This document shows positions 1 through 9,052 of a stretch of 64,000 nucleotides of DNA, piece after piece. Made by a program: the position numbers and the translations under genes. Position 1 is the first letter of the stretch. Each line of letters starts with the position of its first letter. The notes under the pieces were generated by a model, which saw only the letters and a program-made list of their open reading frames with translations, was not told the DNA's origin and did no database searches. The DNA is from Terriglobia bacterium (GTDB taxonomy: Bacteria > Acidobacteriota > Terriglobia > Bryobacterales > Bryobacteraceae): assembly GCA_025358575.1 (NCBI GenBank), contig JANYJA010000070.1, positions 1 to 64,000 on the forward strand, read 5' to 3'.

Positions 1-61
1 GAAGAAAGCCTACGTCAAGCTGCGCGAAGGAGAGAAGATTCCCGAGTTCGCCGAGATTTAA
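1..61 (+). CDS. rplW: 50S ribosomal protein L23, C-terminal end (partial)
   Basis: Only the last 19 codons and the TAA (59-61) are in the window; the gene begins upstream. The visible end, KKAYVKLREGEKIPEFAEI, matches the conserved C-terminus of bacterial L23, a protein near the peptide exit tunnel where trigger factor and SRP dock. Its place directly before L2 is the standard S10-operon order. L2 begins 22 bases downstream, so the two are surely co-transcribed. The short stretch limits the call, but order and ending agree. Confidence 0.9.
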   Translation, partial: KKAYVKLREGEKIPEFAEI

Positions 62-83
62 GGCGCATACGAGATAGACAGCC

Positions 84-914
84 ATGCCAGTTAAATCATT
101 CAGACCCTTCACTCCGAGCCGCCGTTACATGACGGTGGTGACGCGCGATGAGATCACCAAACAAACTCCCGAGAAGTCGCTGGTTGAGCCCAAGCACGGC
201 AGCGGCGGACGCAACAGCACCGGCCGCGTGACTTCGCGCTTCATTGGCGGCGGCCACAAGCAGGCCTATCGTGTGATCGATTTCAAGCGCGACAAGACCG
301 GTGTTCCCGCCGTGGTCGCGTCCATTGAATACGATCCGAATCGCTCGGCCCGCATTGCTCTTTTGAATTACAGTGACGGCGAGAAGCGCTACATCCTTCA
401 GCCCGAAGGCCTGAAGGTTGGCCAAAAACTCTCCTCCGGTCCTAACGCCGATATTCTGATTGGCAACGCGCTTCCGCTGCGCAACATTCCGCCCGGCACC
501 ATAGTCCACAACATTGAGCTTCGGCCCGGCAAAGGCGCGCAGATGGCGCGTTCGGCGGGCACGCAGGCGCAACTGGTTTCGCGCGAGGCCGACCTAGCGC
601 TGCTCAAACTTCCTTCCGGCGAAATTCGCCGCGTCTCTTCCGACTGCATGGCAACAATTGGGGTGGTTGGGAATTCGGACCACGAAAACATAGCTTTGGG
701 TAAAGCCGGACGCTCGCGCTGGCTGGGCAAGATGCCGCACAATCGCGGTGTTTCGATGAACCCGGTCGATCACCCGCATGGCGGCGGCGAAGGCAAGACT
801 TCGGGCGGTCGTCATCCAGTCACACCCTGGGGACAGCCGACGCGTGGTTTTAAAACGCGCAACAACAAACGCACCGACCGGTTCATTGTGAGCCGGAAAG
901 CCAAGAAGCGATAG
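84..914 (+). CDS. rplB: 50S ribosomal protein L2
   Basis: L2 is a primary 23S rRNA binder needed for subunit association and the peptidyl-transferase centre. The 276-residue length is normal. The near-invariant [11 protein letters not shown] loop, which carries the histidine close to the active site, is present near residue 230, and the basic tail ([14 protein letters not shown]) is typical. It starts at ATG 84 and lies between L23 and S19 in the S10 operon, 15 bases before S19. A long antisense open frame lies opposite and is a coding shadow. Confidence 0.98.
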   Translation: MPVKSFRPFTPSRRYMTVVTRDEITKQTPEKSLVEPKHGSGGRNSTGRVTSRFIGGGHKQAYRVIDFKRDKTGVPAVVASIEYDPNRSARIALLNYSDGEKRYILQPEGLKVGQKLSSGPNADILIGNALPLRNIPPGTIVHNIELRPGKGAQMARSAGTQAQLVSREADLALLKLPSGEIRRVSSDCMATIGVVGNSDHENIALGKAGRSRWLGKMPHNRGVSMNPVDHPHGGGEGKTSGGRHPVTPWGQPTRGFKTRNNKRTDRFIVSRKAKKR

Positions 915-929
915 GCAAAGAGAGAACCG

Positions 930-1220
930 ATGGGACGATCCGTTAAAAAAGGGCCTTTTACCGACGGCCACCTTGAGAAGAAGGTGGAGAAACTGAACGC
1001 GGCGAGCGAAAAGAAAGTAGTGCGCACCTGGTCGCGCCGTTCCACCGTTCTGCCCGAGTTTGTGGGCCATACCATTGCGGTGCACAACGGCCGGAAGTTT
1101 ATTCCGGTATATGTCACCGAGAATATGGTCGGCCACAAGCTGGGCGAGTTTTCGCCTACACGCACATTCAAAGGGCATTCGGTGAAGGCGGCGACAGAGA
1201 AATCGTCGCGGCCATCCTAA
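930..1220 (+). CDS. rpsS: 30S ribosomal protein S19
   Basis: S19 pairs with S13 in the head of the small subunit near the A-site tRNA. The start [15 protein letters not shown] and the segment [20 protein letters not shown] are diagnostic. At 96 residues it has the family length. It follows L2 by 15 bases and precedes L22 by 13, so it is part of one long transcript. Nothing unusual is seen. Confidence 0.98.
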   Translation: MGRSVKKGPFTDGHLEKKVEKLNAASEKKVVRTWSRRSTVLPEFVGHTIAVHNGRKFIPVYVTENMVGHKLGEFSPTRTFKGHSVKAATEKSSRPS

Positions 1221-1233
1221 AGGGGCACGAATC

Positions 1234-1572
1234 ATGACAGCCAGAGCAGAAGCCAGATACATGAAGGTCTCGCCGCAGAAGGTCCGCCTCGTGGTGGATT
1301 TGATTCGCGGCAAGAATGCGGGTCAGGCGATTTCGACCTTGCAGACCATCAACAAGCGCATTGCCCCCAGCGTGGAGAAGGTGTTAAAAAGTGCCATCGC
1401 CAACGCGCAGAATCTGTCGGAAGACGTGGATGTGGATCGCCTCATCATCTCGGAGGCGTATGTGAATGAAGGGCCGCGCATGAAGCGGATTCGTCCCGCC
1501 CCCATGGGCCGGGCCTATCGCTATCAGCGGCGCATGTCGCACATCGTAATCACAGTGGCGGAAAAGGTCTAA
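1234..1572 (+). CDS. rplV: 50S ribosomal protein L22
   Basis: L22 lines the nascent-peptide exit tunnel with an extended hairpin. The sequence opens with [20 protein letters not shown] and carries the hairpin motif [17 protein letters not shown] followed by RMSHIVITV, all family hallmarks. The length of 112 residues is normal. Only 5 bases separate its TAA from the S3 start, so translational coupling is likely. Confidence 0.98.
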   Translation: MTARAEARYMKVSPQKVRLVVDLIRGKNAGQAISTLQTINKRIAPSVEKVLKSAIANAQNLSEDVDVDRLIISEAYVNEGPRMKRIRPAPMGRAYRYQRRMSHIVITVAEKV

Positions 1573-1577
1573 CAAGA

Positions 1578-2582
1578 ATGGGACAGAAAGTTCATCCATA
1601 CGGCTTCCGGCTCGGCTTCAACAAACCGTGGCGATCCCGCTGGTTCGCGGGGCATGGGTATGCCAAGCTGCTGCAGGAAGATCTGGAGTTAAAGGAAGGC
1701 CTGCGCAGCCGCTTGAAATCGGCGGGCGTGAGCTCGATTGAAGTCGACCGCCCCGGCAATAAGCTGCGCGTCACTATTCGCACTTCGCGCCCGGGCATCA
1801 TTATCGGGCGCAAGGGCGCCGAGATCGAGAAGCTTAAGAGCGACCTGGCCAAGAAAACCAAACGCGAAGTGTTCATCGACATTCAGGAAGTGCATAAGCC
1901 GGAGCTGGATGCTCAACTGGTCTCGGAATCCATTGCGCTGCAGCTCGAAAAGCGCGTGGCTTTCCGGCGCGCCATGCGCAAAGCGGTCGATTCGGCACTG
2001 CGGTTCGGCTGCAAAGGAATCAAAGTTCGTGTGTCCGGCCGTTTGAATGGCGCTGAAATCGCCCGCAGCGAATGGTATCTACAAGGGCAGCTTCCGCTGC
2101 ACACTTTGCGTGCCGACATCGATTACGGATTTACCGAAGCGCATACCACTTACGGCGTGATCGGGATCAAGGCATGGTTGTACAAGGGCGAGATTCTCGA
2201 ACAGCGCTCGGGACGCAAACCGTTTTCGCTAGAACCGGAACCGCGCCGTGAGCCGCGCCGCGACAATCGCGAGCGTGGCGGCGACCGCGGGCCGGAACGG
2301 TTCGATCGTGGCGGGGAGCGACCCCGTCGTGACCCGGCTTCATCGCCGGCCCCCATGGCGACTTCGCATGAAGCTTCGGGTCCAGCCACGCAGGCCGCAC
2401 CCGGCGAGATGGCGCGCCCGGCGCGCACTGGCGGCCCGTTAATGCCGCCGCTGATGCCGCCATCGCCATCCTGGAAACAGGAAAGCCCGGAAGCGCATAC
2501 GCCAGAACCGGCAGCGGCTCCTCCCGCAGCGGAAACACACCCCGCTCCGGAGACGGCTCCCGCCAGCGAGACGGAAAAATAA
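1578..2582 (+). CDS. rpsC: 30S ribosomal protein S3 with long Pro/Arg/Ala-rich C-terminal tail
   Basis: S3 sits at the mRNA entry channel and helps unwind mRNA. The first ~215 residues are canonical: [13 protein letters not shown], a KH domain with [13 protein letters not shown], and the C-terminal [15 protein letters not shown] region. The protein continues to 334 residues, well beyond the usual 210-235. The extra ~115 residues are low in complexity: first Arg/Glu/Asp-rich ([16 protein letters not shown]), then Pro/Ala-rich with no fold I recognise. The frame is uninterrupted and ends just before L16, so the tail is part of the gene. It is probably disordered. Confidence 0.97.
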   Translation: MGQKVHPYGFRLGFNKPWRSRWFAGHGYAKLLQEDLELKEGLRSRLKSAGVSSIEVDRPGNKLRVTIRTSRPGIIIGRKGAEIEKLKSDLAKKTKREVFIDIQEVHKPELDAQLVSESIALQLEKRVAFRRAMRKAVDSALRFGCKGIKVRVSGRLNGAEIARSEWYLQGQLPLHTLRADIDYGFTEAHTTYGVIGIKAWLYKGEILEQRSGRKPFSLEPEPRREPRRDNRERGGDRGPERFDRGGERPRRDPASSPAPMATSHEASGPATQAAPGEMARPARTGGPLMPPLMPPSPSWKQESPEAHTPEPAAAPPAAETHPAPETAPASETEK

Positions 2583-2603
2583 GGCAAAAGGAATCGATTC
2601 AGC

Positions 2604-3023
2604 ATGTTGATGCCAAAGAAGGTCAAATACCGCAAGCAACAGCGCGGCCGGATGACAGGGAAAGCCTGGCGCGGTTCGACGATCGCATTTGGCGATTTCG
2701 GTTTGAAGGTTATGGTTTGCGGATGGCTTACGGACCGCCAGATTGAAGCCGCCCGTATCGCCATGACGCGCTCTATCAAGCGCGGCGGCAAGGTCTGGGT
2801 GCGGGTGTTCCCCGATAAGCCCATCACCAAGAAGCCGGCTGAAACGCGTATGGGTAAGGGTAAGGGCGCGCCCGAGCAGTGGGTTGCCGTGGTCCGTCCC
2901 GGCAAGATTTTGTTCGAAATGGAAGGCGTCACGCAAGAAATCGCCGAACAGGCGTTTCGTCTGGCGGCGCACAAGATTCCGATGAAGACGCGTTTCGTGG
3001 CTCGCGAGAAGCAGGCGGAGTAA
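2604..3023 (+). CDS. rplP: 50S ribosomal protein L16
   Basis: L16 contacts the A-site tRNA elbow and is needed for late 50S assembly. The [20 protein letters not shown] start and the segment [24 protein letters not shown] are diagnostic, and 139 residues is the normal length. ATG 2604 is chosen because family members often begin MLxPKRVKYRK; a second ATG at 2610 is possible. L29 follows within 4 bases. Confidence 0.98.
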   Translation: MLMPKKVKYRKQQRGRMTGKAWRGSTIAFGDFGLKVMVCGWLTDRQIEAARIAMTRSIKRGGKVWVRVFPDKPITKKPAETRMGKGKGAPEQWVAVVRPGKILFEMEGVTQEIAEQAFRLAAHKIPMKTRFVAREKQAE

Positions 3024-3027
3024 GCAG

Positions 3028-3234
3028 ATGAAAAAGAAGCAGAATGTGCGGGATCTGGATAATCGCGAGTTGCACACCAGTTTGCGCGATATGGAAGACA
3101 GGCTTTTCCGGATCAAGTTCCAGATGTCGATGGGCCAGCTCGAAGGTTTGAAGAAAGCCCGCGCCATGAAGAAAGACAAGGCGCGGATGCTGACCATCCT
3201 GCGCGAGCGTGAATTGCAAGGGAAACAGGCGTAA
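3028..3234 (+). CDS. rpmC: 50S ribosomal protein L29
   Basis: A small two-helix protein at the exit tunnel rim beside L23. The sequence is 68 residues, Lys/Arg-rich, with the conserved helix [20 protein letters not shown] and the C-terminal [11 protein letters not shown]. It has the standard position between L16 and S17. S17 starts 4 bases after its stop, so coupled translation is likely. Confidence 0.97.
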   Translation: MKKKQNVRDLDNRELHTSLRDMEDRLFRIKFQMSMGQLEGLKKARAMKKDKARMLTILRERELQGKQA

Positions 3235-3238
3235 GCGT

Positions 3239-3544
3239 ATGGCAGATCCAGTTAAAGTGGGGCATAAGAACGAAAAGGTCGGCGAGGTGGTGTCGACTAA
3301 AATGACCAAGACCATTGTGGTCGCGGTGAGCCGCCGCGTGCCGCATCCGCTGTATAAGCGGATTATGACCAAGCGCAAGAAGTTCTATGCGCACGATGAA
3401 GAGGGCACCGCCAAGATGGGCGACGTGGTGCGGATTATCGAATGCCGGCCGCTAAGCAAGTTGAAGCATTGGAAGCTGGGCGATGTGATACGCCGCGCGC
3501 CGCAGGTAGGCGTGCAGCCGAAGGATCTGGACGTTAAAGTCTAG
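3239..3544 (+). CDS. rpsQ: 30S ribosomal protein S17
   Basis: A primary 16S rRNA binding protein. The KVGEVVSTKMTKTIVVAVSRRVPHPLYKR segment, with a long basic loop then YAHDEE and GDVVRIIECRPLSKLKHW, is typical of S17. I place the start at ATG 3239, four bases after the L29 stop, giving 101 residues. An upstream in-frame start would overlap L29 and adds no conserved residues. It has a short extra C-terminal tail (RRAPQVGVQPKDLDVKV). Confidence 0.97.
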   Translation: MADPVKVGHKNEKVGEVVSTKMTKTIVVAVSRRVPHPLYKRIMTKRKKFYAHDEEGTAKMGDVVRIIECRPLSKLKHWKLGDVIRRAPQVGVQPKDLDVKV

Positions 3545-3595
3545 TTCCGGGCAGTGGAGCCCGCATGCGGGTTTAGGGAAATTGGGAGCGCTTTT

Positions 3596-3964
3596 ATGAT
3601 TGGAATGAGAACATGGCTGGACGTCGCTGATAACAGCGGCGCGCGCAGGCTGATGTGTATCCTGCCCCGCGGCGGCGACCTTGGGCTTCGAGCCGGACTC
3701 GGAGATGTGGTAACCGCCAGCGTCAAAGAGGCGGCGCCGGATTCGGCCATCAAAAAAGGAAAAGTGGTGCGCTGCGTGATTGTTCGCATGCGCAAGGAAA
3801 CGCGCCGCCGCGACGGCAGCTACATCCGTTTTGATACCAATGCCGCCGTGCTTATTAACGAAGTAGGGGAGCCGGTTGGCACGCGTGTGTTCGGGCCGGT
3901 TGCCCGCGAGCTGCGCGATAAGAAGTTTATGAAGATCGTTTCGCTCGCTCCGGAGGTGATCTAA
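3596..3964 (+). CDS. rplN: 50S ribosomal protein L14
   Basis: L14 forms intersubunit bridges with 16S rRNA and is a docking site for silencing factor RsfS. The start at ATG 3596 gives exactly 122 residues, the family length, and is preceded by GGGAG at a suitable distance; an upstream GTG would add residues no L14 has. The protein opens [20 protein letters not shown] and contains [20 protein letters not shown] and [13 protein letters not shown]. Its TAA overlaps the L24 ATG by one base (TAATG). The 51-base gap before it is longer than the neighbouring gaps. Confidence 0.98.
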   Translation: MIGMRTWLDVADNSGARRLMCILPRGGDLGLRAGLGDVVTASVKEAAPDSAIKKGKVVRCVIVRMRKETRRRDGSYIRFDTNAAVLINEVGEPVGTRVFGPVARELRDKKFMKIVSLAPEVI

Positions 3965-4353
3965 TGGCAGTGGCACAGAAGAAAACTACCGGACGGCGCA
4001 AGAAGGCTCTCGATCCGGTTCGTATCCAGCTTAAGAAAGACGACACCGTCAAAGTGATCTCCGGCCGCGACAATGGCAAGACCGGTCGCGTTCTCGATAT
4101 CGATTCGGCGCGCGGGCGCATTTTGGTGGAGCATGTCGGCATGGTCAAGCGTCATACGCGGCCGAACCCCGCTAAGCAGATCAAAGGCGGTATCGCCGAG
4201 CGCGAGAGCTCGATTGCGGTTTCAAATGTAATGATCATGTGCTCCAAGTGCGGTCCGGTGCGGATTGCGCATCATATGGAGCCGGTCGCCGGCGGCAAGA
4301 CGCGCCGGACGCGGGTGTGCCGCAAATGCGGCCAGGCGCTGGACAACAAGTAA
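3964..4353 (+). CDS. rplX: 50S ribosomal protein L24, zinc-ribbon form
   Basis: L24 starts 50S assembly by binding the 5' part of 23S rRNA. The KOW motif is visible (KDDTVKVISGRDNGKTGRVLDID), followed by VEHVGMVKRHTRPN. The C-terminal third holds two CxxC pairs (MCSKCG and VCRKCG), a zinc ribbon found in many but not all L24 proteins. An N-terminal basic stretch of about 18 residues precedes the KOW domain, giving 129 residues against about 105 usually. The start overlaps the L14 stop. Confidence 0.97.
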   Translation: MAVAQKKTTGRRKKALDPVRIQLKKDDTVKVISGRDNGKTGRVLDIDSARGRILVEHVGMVKRHTRPNPAKQIKGGIAERESSIAVSNVMIMCSKCGPVRIAHHMEPVAGGKTRRTRVCRKCGQALDNK

Positions 4354-4368
4354 GCAGGAAAATTTTAA

Positions 4369-4614
4369 ATGGCCGCAAGACTTAAAGAAACTTACACCAA
4401 AACCGTGGTTCCGGCGCTTACCAAAGAGTTCGGATACAAGAACATCATGGCCGTGCCGCGTCTCGAAAAGATCTCGATCAATATCGGGATGGGCGAAGCC
4501 ACACAGAATGCCAAGGTCATGGATGCCGCGGTTAATGAGCTTACCGCCATTGTGGGCCAGAAGCCGGTGATCACCAAGGCCCGCAAGTCCATCGCCGCTT
4601 TTAAGCTTCGCTAA
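4369..4614 (+). CDS. rplE: 50S ribosomal protein L5, N-terminal half (gene cut by in-frame TAA)
   Basis: L5 binds 5S rRNA in the central protuberance and is essential. This frame encodes residues 1-81 of a canonical L5: [20 protein letters not shown], then [14 protein letters not shown] and [12 protein letters not shown]. It then stops at TAA 4612-4614. Intact L5 proteins read FKLREGM here, so the TAA replaces a Glu codon (GAA to TAA is one base). The rest continues in the same frame from 4615 (next entry). Start ATG 4369 follows AGGAAAA. The most economical explanations are a sequencing or assembly error or a genuinely split gene. TAA is the normal stop of neighbouring genes, so general recoding is excluded. 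Confidence 0.9.
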   Translation: MAARLKETYTKTVVPALTKEFGYKNIMAVPRLEKISINIGMGEATQNAKVMDAAVNELTAIVGQKPVITKARKSIAAFKLR

Positions 4615-4617
4615 GGC

Positions 4618-4911
4618 ATGGCGATCGGCACCATGGTGACTCTGCGCGGCGACCGCATGTACGAGTTTCTGGACCGGCTGCTCAACGTCGCGCTGCCTCG
4701 CGTGCGCGATTTCCGCGGCGTTTCGAGCAAGAGTTTCGATGGCCGGGGGAATTACACCATGGGCGTGAAAGACCAGCTGATTTTCCCCGAGATCGATTAT
4801 GCCAAGGTCGACAAAGCGCGGGGCATGAATATTTCCATCACCACCACGGCGCGCACGGATGCCGAGGGCCTATCATTGTTAAAAAATTTGGGAATGCCGT
4901 TCCGGCAGTAG
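4618..4911 (+). CDS. rplE: 50S ribosomal protein L5, C-terminal half (same frame as N-terminal half)
   Basis: This is the remaining ~97 residues of L5: [21 protein letters not shown], then [24 protein letters not shown] cut here to its key parts ([19 protein letters not shown]) and the ending [11 protein letters not shown]. The ATG at 4618 is three bases after the interrupting TAA and in the same frame; together the halves span 181 codons, the normal L5 length. TAAGG sits directly before the ATG but too close to act as a usual ribosome binding site. If translated at all it would need termination-reinitiation, read-through, or a corrected base. Confidence 0.9.
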   Translation: MAIGTMVTLRGDRMYEFLDRLLNVALPRVRDFRGVSSKSFDGRGNYTMGVKDQLIFPEIDYAKVDKARGMNISITTTARTDAEGLSLLKNLGMPFRQ

Positions 4912-4933
4912 AAGGATTAGGGAACCGAAAATA

Positions 4934-5119
4934 ATGGCCACTACCGCCAAAATCGCAAAAGATTTAAAGAAGCCGAAGTTCAAGTGCCGGCACCGCAACC
5001 GCTGCTGGCGTTGCGGACGGCCGCGCGGCTTTCTGAGCAAGTTTGGTATCTGCCGTCTGTGCTTCCGCCAACTCGCCTTGAATGGCGAGATTCCGGGCGT
5101 GATTAAGGCTAGCTGGTAA
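4934..5119 (+). CDS. rpsN: 30S ribosomal protein S14, type Z (zinc-binding)
   Basis: A 61-residue S14 of the short zinc-binding class. Four cysteines form the site: C..C in CWRC and C..C in CRLC, as in [16 protein letters not shown] and [12 protein letters not shown]. It helps assemble the 30S head. The start at ATG 4934 gives the standard length. No zinc-free paralog is present in this window. Confidence 0.97.
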   Translation: MATTAKIAKDLKKPKFKCRHRNRCWRCGRPRGFLSKFGICRLCFRQLALNGEIPGVIKASW

Positions 5120-5146
5120 CGTGCAAAGGAAACGGGAGAAACAATC

Positions 5147-5542
5147 ATGACCAGTGATCCGATCGCGGACATGCTGACACGGGTGCGCAACGCCATGCAG
5201 GCGCGCCATCCCAAAGTCGATGTGCCAGCTTCGAAGCTGAAGACCGAAATCGCGCGCATCTTAAAAGAAGAAGGCTATATTGCCAACTTCAAAGTGGCCG
5301 AGGAAGGCGTGAAGAAGGTCATCAAGATCTACTTGAAGTATTCCGCCGACGCCTCGCCGGTCATCACCAAGATTGAGCGCGTCTCGCGGCCGGGGTGCCG
5401 CGTTTATGTCGGCCAGTCCGATATTCCGCGCGTCCAAGGCGGACTCGGGATCAATATTTTAACCACGCCTCGCGGTGTAATGACCGGACGTCATGCGCGC
5501 AAGGAAAAGGTCGGCGGAGAATTACTCTGCCGTATCTGGTAG
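5147..5542 (+). CDS. rpsH: 30S ribosomal protein S8
   Basis: S8 binds the central domain of 16S rRNA and, in enterobacteria, the spc mRNA to repress translation. The MTSDPIADMLTRVRNA start and the C-terminal ILTTPRGVMTGRHARKEKVGGE are hallmarks. 131 residues is standard. It follows S14 by 27 bases and has a GGGAGAA sequence upstream of the ATG. Confidence 0.98.
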   Translation: MTSDPIADMLTRVRNAMQARHPKVDVPASKLKTEIARILKEEGYIANFKVAEEGVKKVIKIYLKYSADASPVITKIERVSRPGCRVYVGQSDIPRVQGGLGINILTTPRGVMTGRHARKEKVGGELLCRIW

Positions 5543-5563
5543 AAGGGTTTAGGCAAATAGATC

Positions 5564-6100
5564 ATGTCGAGAGTAGGAAAAAAGCCCATTCCGCTGCCGC
5601 AGGGCGTGAAAGTTCAGATTGGAGATCGGCTGGAAGTTCAGGGTCCCAAAGGCAAGTTATCCGTGCCCATCCCGCAAGGCGTCAAGATTCTGCAGAAAGG
5701 CACTAACCTGGAGCTGGAGCGCGATGGTGAACAGTTTGCCGCGCTGCACGGCTTAACGCGCGCCCTTGCGGCCAACGCGATTCAAGGGGTTTCAGGCGGA
5801 TTCACGCGCGAACTCGATATCGTCGGTATTGGATTTCGCGCCGACGTGAAGGGAAAGATCGCGACCTTCACTCTCGGTTACTCGCACCCCATCGAGCTGC
5901 TGCTGCCCGAAGGAATCGATCTCAAGATCGACAAGCAAACCCATCTCGTTCTCAGCGGCCAGGATAAGCAGGCGATCGGGCAGGTAGCGGCCAATATCCG
6001 CGCTCTCCGTAAACCCGATCCATATAAGAACAAGGGAATTCGATACACTGGCGAAGTGCTGCGCAAGAAGGTCGGCAAGACCGGGGCCAGCGCCAAGTAG
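5564..6100 (+). CDS. rplF: 50S ribosomal protein L6
   Basis: L6 lies near the sarcin-ricin loop and is made of two related alpha/beta domains. [15 protein letters not shown] at the start and the C-terminal signature [20 protein letters not shown] are diagnostic. The length of 178 residues is normal. It is followed after 8 bases by L18. Confidence 0.98.
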   Translation: MSRVGKKPIPLPQGVKVQIGDRLEVQGPKGKLSVPIPQGVKILQKGTNLELERDGEQFAALHGLTRALAANAIQGVSGGFTRELDIVGIGFRADVKGKIATFTLGYSHPIELLLPEGIDLKIDKQTHLVLSGQDKQAIGQVAANIRALRKPDPYKNKGIRYTGEVLRKKVGKTGASAK

Positions 6101-6108
6101 GCAACACC

Positions 6109-6459
6109 ATGATCAATAAGACTTCTAACAACATCATTCGGACCCGGATTCACGATCGCATCCGCAAAAAGCTGCGCGGCACCACCGAGCGCCCGCGCCT
6201 CGTTGTCTTTCGCAGCGTGTCGCATATCTATGCGCAAGTAATCGACGATACGAAAGGCCACACTTTGGCCTCGGCGGGCTCAGTCGGAACTAAATCCGGG
6301 GGCAACGTGGCGGCGGCTAAGGATATTGGCAAGCAGGTGGCTGAGCGCGCCAAGGAAAAAGGCATTCTTAAAGTAGTGTTCGACCGCGGCGGCTATATTT
6401 ATCACGGGCGCGTTAAGGCTCTGGCCGATGCGGCGCGCGAAGCCGGACTGGAGTTTTAA
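6109..6459 (+). CDS. rplR: 50S ribosomal protein L18
   Basis: L18 binds 5S rRNA together with L5 and L25. The segment [20 protein letters not shown], the YAQVIDD motif and the ending [20 protein letters not shown] are characteristic. 116 residues is normal. S5 begins two bases after its stop. Confidence 0.98.
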   Translation: MINKTSNNIIRTRIHDRIRKKLRGTTERPRLVVFRSVSHIYAQVIDDTKGHTLASAGSVGTKSGGNVAAAKDIGKQVAERAKEKGILKVVFDRGGYIYHGRVKALADAAREAGLEF

Positions 6460-6461
6460 AA

Positions 6462-6971
6462 ATGGCAGTTCAAGCAAAACGGATCGATCCGAACACGCTG
6501 AACCTCAAAGAGCAAGTGGTGTCGATCAACCGCGTGACGAAGGTTGTCAAAGGCGGTAAGAACATGAGCTTTTCGGCCTTGATCGTGGTCGGCGATTCGT
6601 CGGCCAAAGTTGTCGGCTATGGCGTCGGCAAGGCCAAAGAAGTGCCTTCCGCGATCCGCAAGGGCATCGAAGCGGCCAAGAAAAATCTGCGCAAGATTCA
6701 CATGCTCGAATCCACCATCCCGCATCAGGTACTGGGTAAGTTTGGCGCGGGCATCGTTCTTCTGAAGCCTGCCCGCGAAGGCACCGGCGTGATTGCCGGG
6801 GGCCCGGTGCGCGCTGTTATTCAAGCCGCGGGAATCCCCAACGTTCTTACCAAATCAATTGGCACGCATAACCCGCATAACGTCGTCAAAGCGACCATCA
6901 ATGCCCTCGAGCAGTTGCGCGACAAGAAGAAAGTCGCCGAGGCTCGCGGCCTGGCACCGGAGAGTTTCTAG
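6462..6971 (+). CDS. rpsE: 30S ribosomal protein S5
   Basis: S5 is at the mRNA entry site and influences decoding accuracy. The signature [18 protein letters not shown] begins the domain; [24 protein letters not shown] and the C-terminal [19 protein letters not shown] cut to GTHNPHNVV follow as expected. 169 residues is normal. It overlaps nothing; L30 starts one base after its TAG. Confidence 0.98.
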   Translation: MAVQAKRIDPNTLNLKEQVVSINRVTKVVKGGKNMSFSALIVVGDSSAKVVGYGVGKAKEVPSAIRKGIEAAKKNLRKIHMLESTIPHQVLGKFGAGIVLLKPAREGTGVIAGGPVRAVIQAAGIPNVLTKSIGTHNPHNVVKATINALEQLRDKKKVAEARGLAPESF

Positions 6972-6972
6972 C

Positions 6973-7152
6973 ATGGAGGGCACAATTAAAATAAAATTAG
7001 TGCGCAGCCCCATCTGCACGCCGGAAAAGCATAAAGTCATTGTGCGCAGCCTGGGACTTAAGAAAATCAACCAGATCGTGATTCGGCCCGACACGGCTGG
7101 CTTTCGCGGCATGGTCAAAAAGATCCCGCATCTGCTTGCGGTAGTGGAGTAA
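6973..7152 (+). CDS. rpmD: 50S ribosomal protein L30
   Basis: A 59-residue L30: [20 protein letters not shown] then [10 protein letters not shown] and the terminal [14 protein letters not shown], typical of the bacterial short form. I place the start at ATG 6973, one base after the S5 stop. Longer reading from inside S5 is not supported. Standard position between S5 and L15. Confidence 0.96.
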   Translation: MEGTIKIKLVRSPICTPEKHKVIVRSLGLKKINQIVIRPDTAGFRGMVKKIPHLLAVVE

Positions 7153-7159
7153 CTCGAAT

Positions 7160-7621
7160 ATGAATCTCAGCAACCTCAAGCCCCCGGTGGGCCAAGTTCA
7201 CAAAAAGAAGCGCATCGGTCGCGGTATGGGATCGGGCACCGGCAAGACATCGGGACGCGGCAGCAAAGGCGCCCGGTCCATCTCCGGGTATTCCATCATG
7301 CGCGGTTTTGAAGGCGGTCAGATGCCGCTGCATCGCCGACTGCCTAAGCGCGGGTTCACGAATATTTTTAAGAAGCAGTACGCCATCGTCAATCTAGGTA
7401 CACTCGATCAGCTGCAGGGCGATTCCTTCACGGCCGATTCTTTGATGGCGATTGGGATCGTCAAGAAGCTCGGCGACGGGCTTAAAGTTTTAGCCGCGGG
7501 CGAGTTGAAGCGTAAGATTACGGTCGAGGCGCACATTTTTTCGAAATCGGCCAAAGAGAAAATTGAAGCCGCCGGCGGCACTGCGTCGGTCGTCGGCGCG
7601 GCGGCCCCGGACGCCGCCTAA
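7160..7621 (+). CDS. rplO: 50S ribosomal protein L15
   Basis: L15 is a late assembly protein of the 50S core. Its N-terminus is the usual glycine- and basic-rich extension ([27 protein letters not shown]-like) and it carries [17 protein letters not shown]. 153 residues is normal. The C-terminus ends in a short Ala-rich tail. It is followed by secY after 25 bases. Confidence 0.98.
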   Translation: MNLSNLKPPVGQVHKKKRIGRGMGSGTGKTSGRGSKGARSISGYSIMRGFEGGQMPLHRRLPKRGFTNIFKKQYAIVNLGTLDQLQGDSFTADSLMAIGIVKKLGDGLKVLAAGELKRKITVEAHIFSKSAKEKIEAAGGTASVVGAAAPDAA

Positions 7622-7646
7622 TAAGTTCCGGAGAGCCTAGCCTACT

Positions 7647-9044
7647 GTGAAGTTATTCGAAGCCATCGCGAACGTCTTTCGGATTCCGGACCTCCGGAAA
7701 CGCCTGCTGTTCACCCTTTCCATGCTGGCCGTGTACCGCTTGGGCGGCCACATCCCCACGCCTGGAATTAACCTGCAACGGTGGACCGAGTTCTTTGCAA
7801 GCCACTCGGGCAGTATTTTTGGGTTCTTCGATCTCTTCGCCGGCGGAAATATTCGCCGCCTCACTATCTTCGCCCTGGGCATCATGCCCTACATCACGGC
7901 GTCGATTATCTTACAACTTCTCACCGTCGTCGTACCCACTCTTGAAAAACTTCAAAAGGAGGGCGAGCTCGGGCGCCGCAAAATTACTCAGTGGACCCGC
8001 TATCTCACAGTCGGCCTGGCCTTAATGCAGTCCTTCGGTATCGCCACCGGACTTCAGGCGATGGAAGGCAACATCGTCATCCATCCGGGCTTTGGCTTTA
8101 CCATCCTGACCATGGTGTCGCTTACCACCGGTACGGCATTTATCATGTGGCTCGGTGAGCAGATTACCGAGCGCGGCATCGGCAACGGCATGTCGCTGAT
8201 TATCTTCGCCGGAATTGTGGTCGGACTTCCGAACGCCATCTCGAACATCTATTCCAACGTTTTCTTCACGCATCAATGGAGCGCACTCACCCTGGTTGTG
8301 ATCCTGGTGATGATGATCGCCGTTGTCGCCTTCATCGTGTTGGTGGAACGCGGTGAGCGCCGCATCCCGGTGCAATACGCCAAGCGCGTCGTCGGACGCC
8401 GTGTAATGGGCGGGCAATCGACCCACATGCCGCTCAAAGTGAATGCGGGCGGTGTTATTCCCGTCATCTTTGCTTCCTCGATTTTGGCCTTTCCTCAGAC
8501 CATTGCGGGCTTCCCGTTCGTCAAGAACAGCACTTGGCTGTCCTCCATCCTGAGGAGCATCGGTCACAGTGAACCGCTCTACTTCTTACTGTTCGTCGCG
8601 GGCATCATCTTTTTCTGCTTCTTCTACGTTTCCATCATCTTCAATCCCAACGAAGCGGCAGACAATATGCGAAAGTATGGAGGCTTTATTCCCGGTATTC
8701 GTCCCGGACGCAACACCGCCGACTACATGAACAATATCCTCACCAAGATCACGGTGGTGGGCGGTCTCTATCTCAGTATTCTCTGCCTGATTCCAGACAT
8801 CATGATTTCTGGTATCCATTTGCAGCATCTGCCCGGAATTGGCAATTGGATCGATACCTATTTCCCCCGCTTCCTGCTCGAAGGACTGGGTGTAAATTTC
8901 TATTTTGGCGGCACCTCGCTTTTGATCGTCGTCGGCGTTGCCATGGACACGGTTAACCAGATCGAAGCCCAGCTGATTATGCGCCACTATGAAGGATTCA
9001 CGCCTCGATCGGGCCGGATCCGCGGCCGCCGGAGCTCCTTCTAA
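7647..9044 (+). CDS. secY: Preprotein translocase channel subunit SecY
   Basis: SecY is the ten-helix channel of the Sec translocon in the cytoplasmic membrane. The protein (465 residues) opens MKLFEAIANVFRIPDLRKR and has the helix 1/plug region YRLGGHIPTPGI, the LGIMPYITASIILQLL motif and the basic cytoplasmic loop RRIPVQYAKRVVGRR that contacts SecA or ribosome. GTG 7647 is chosen as start; GGAGAG lies about 12 bases upstream. It sits in the spc operon between L15 and adk, as in most bacteria. Confidence 0.98.
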   Translation: MKLFEAIANVFRIPDLRKRLLFTLSMLAVYRLGGHIPTPGINLQRWTEFFASHSGSIFGFFDLFAGGNIRRLTIFALGIMPYITASIILQLLTVVVPTLEKLQKEGELGRRKITQWTRYLTVGLALMQSFGIATGLQAMEGNIVIHPGFGFTILTMVSLTTGTAFIMWLGEQITERGIGNGMSLIIFAGIVVGLPNAISNIYSNVFFTHQWSALTLVVILVMMIAVVAFIVLVERGERRIPVQYAKRVVGRRVMGGQSTHMPLKVNAGGVIPVIFASSILAFPQTIAGFPFVKNSTWLSSILRSIGHSEPLYFLLFVAGIIFFCFFYVSIIFNPNEAADNMRKYGGFIPGIRPGRNTADYMNNILTKITVVGGLYLSILCLIPDIMISGIHLQHLPGIGNWIDTYFPRFLLEGLGVNFYFGGTSLLIVVGVAMDTVNQIEAQLIMRHYEGFTPRSGRIRGRRSSF

Positions 9045-9052
9045 GGATCGGA

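Noticed and set aside
2150-3197. Long minus-strand open frames opposite S3 and L16 (up to 274 codons)
   Set aside because: They lie wholly opposite well-established ribosomal genes, have no family motifs and no ribosome binding sites, and are expected by chance in GC-rich DNA.
4612-4614. General reassignment of TAA as a sense codon
   Set aside because: S19, L22, S3, S13 and others in the same operon end in TAA at the expected positions.
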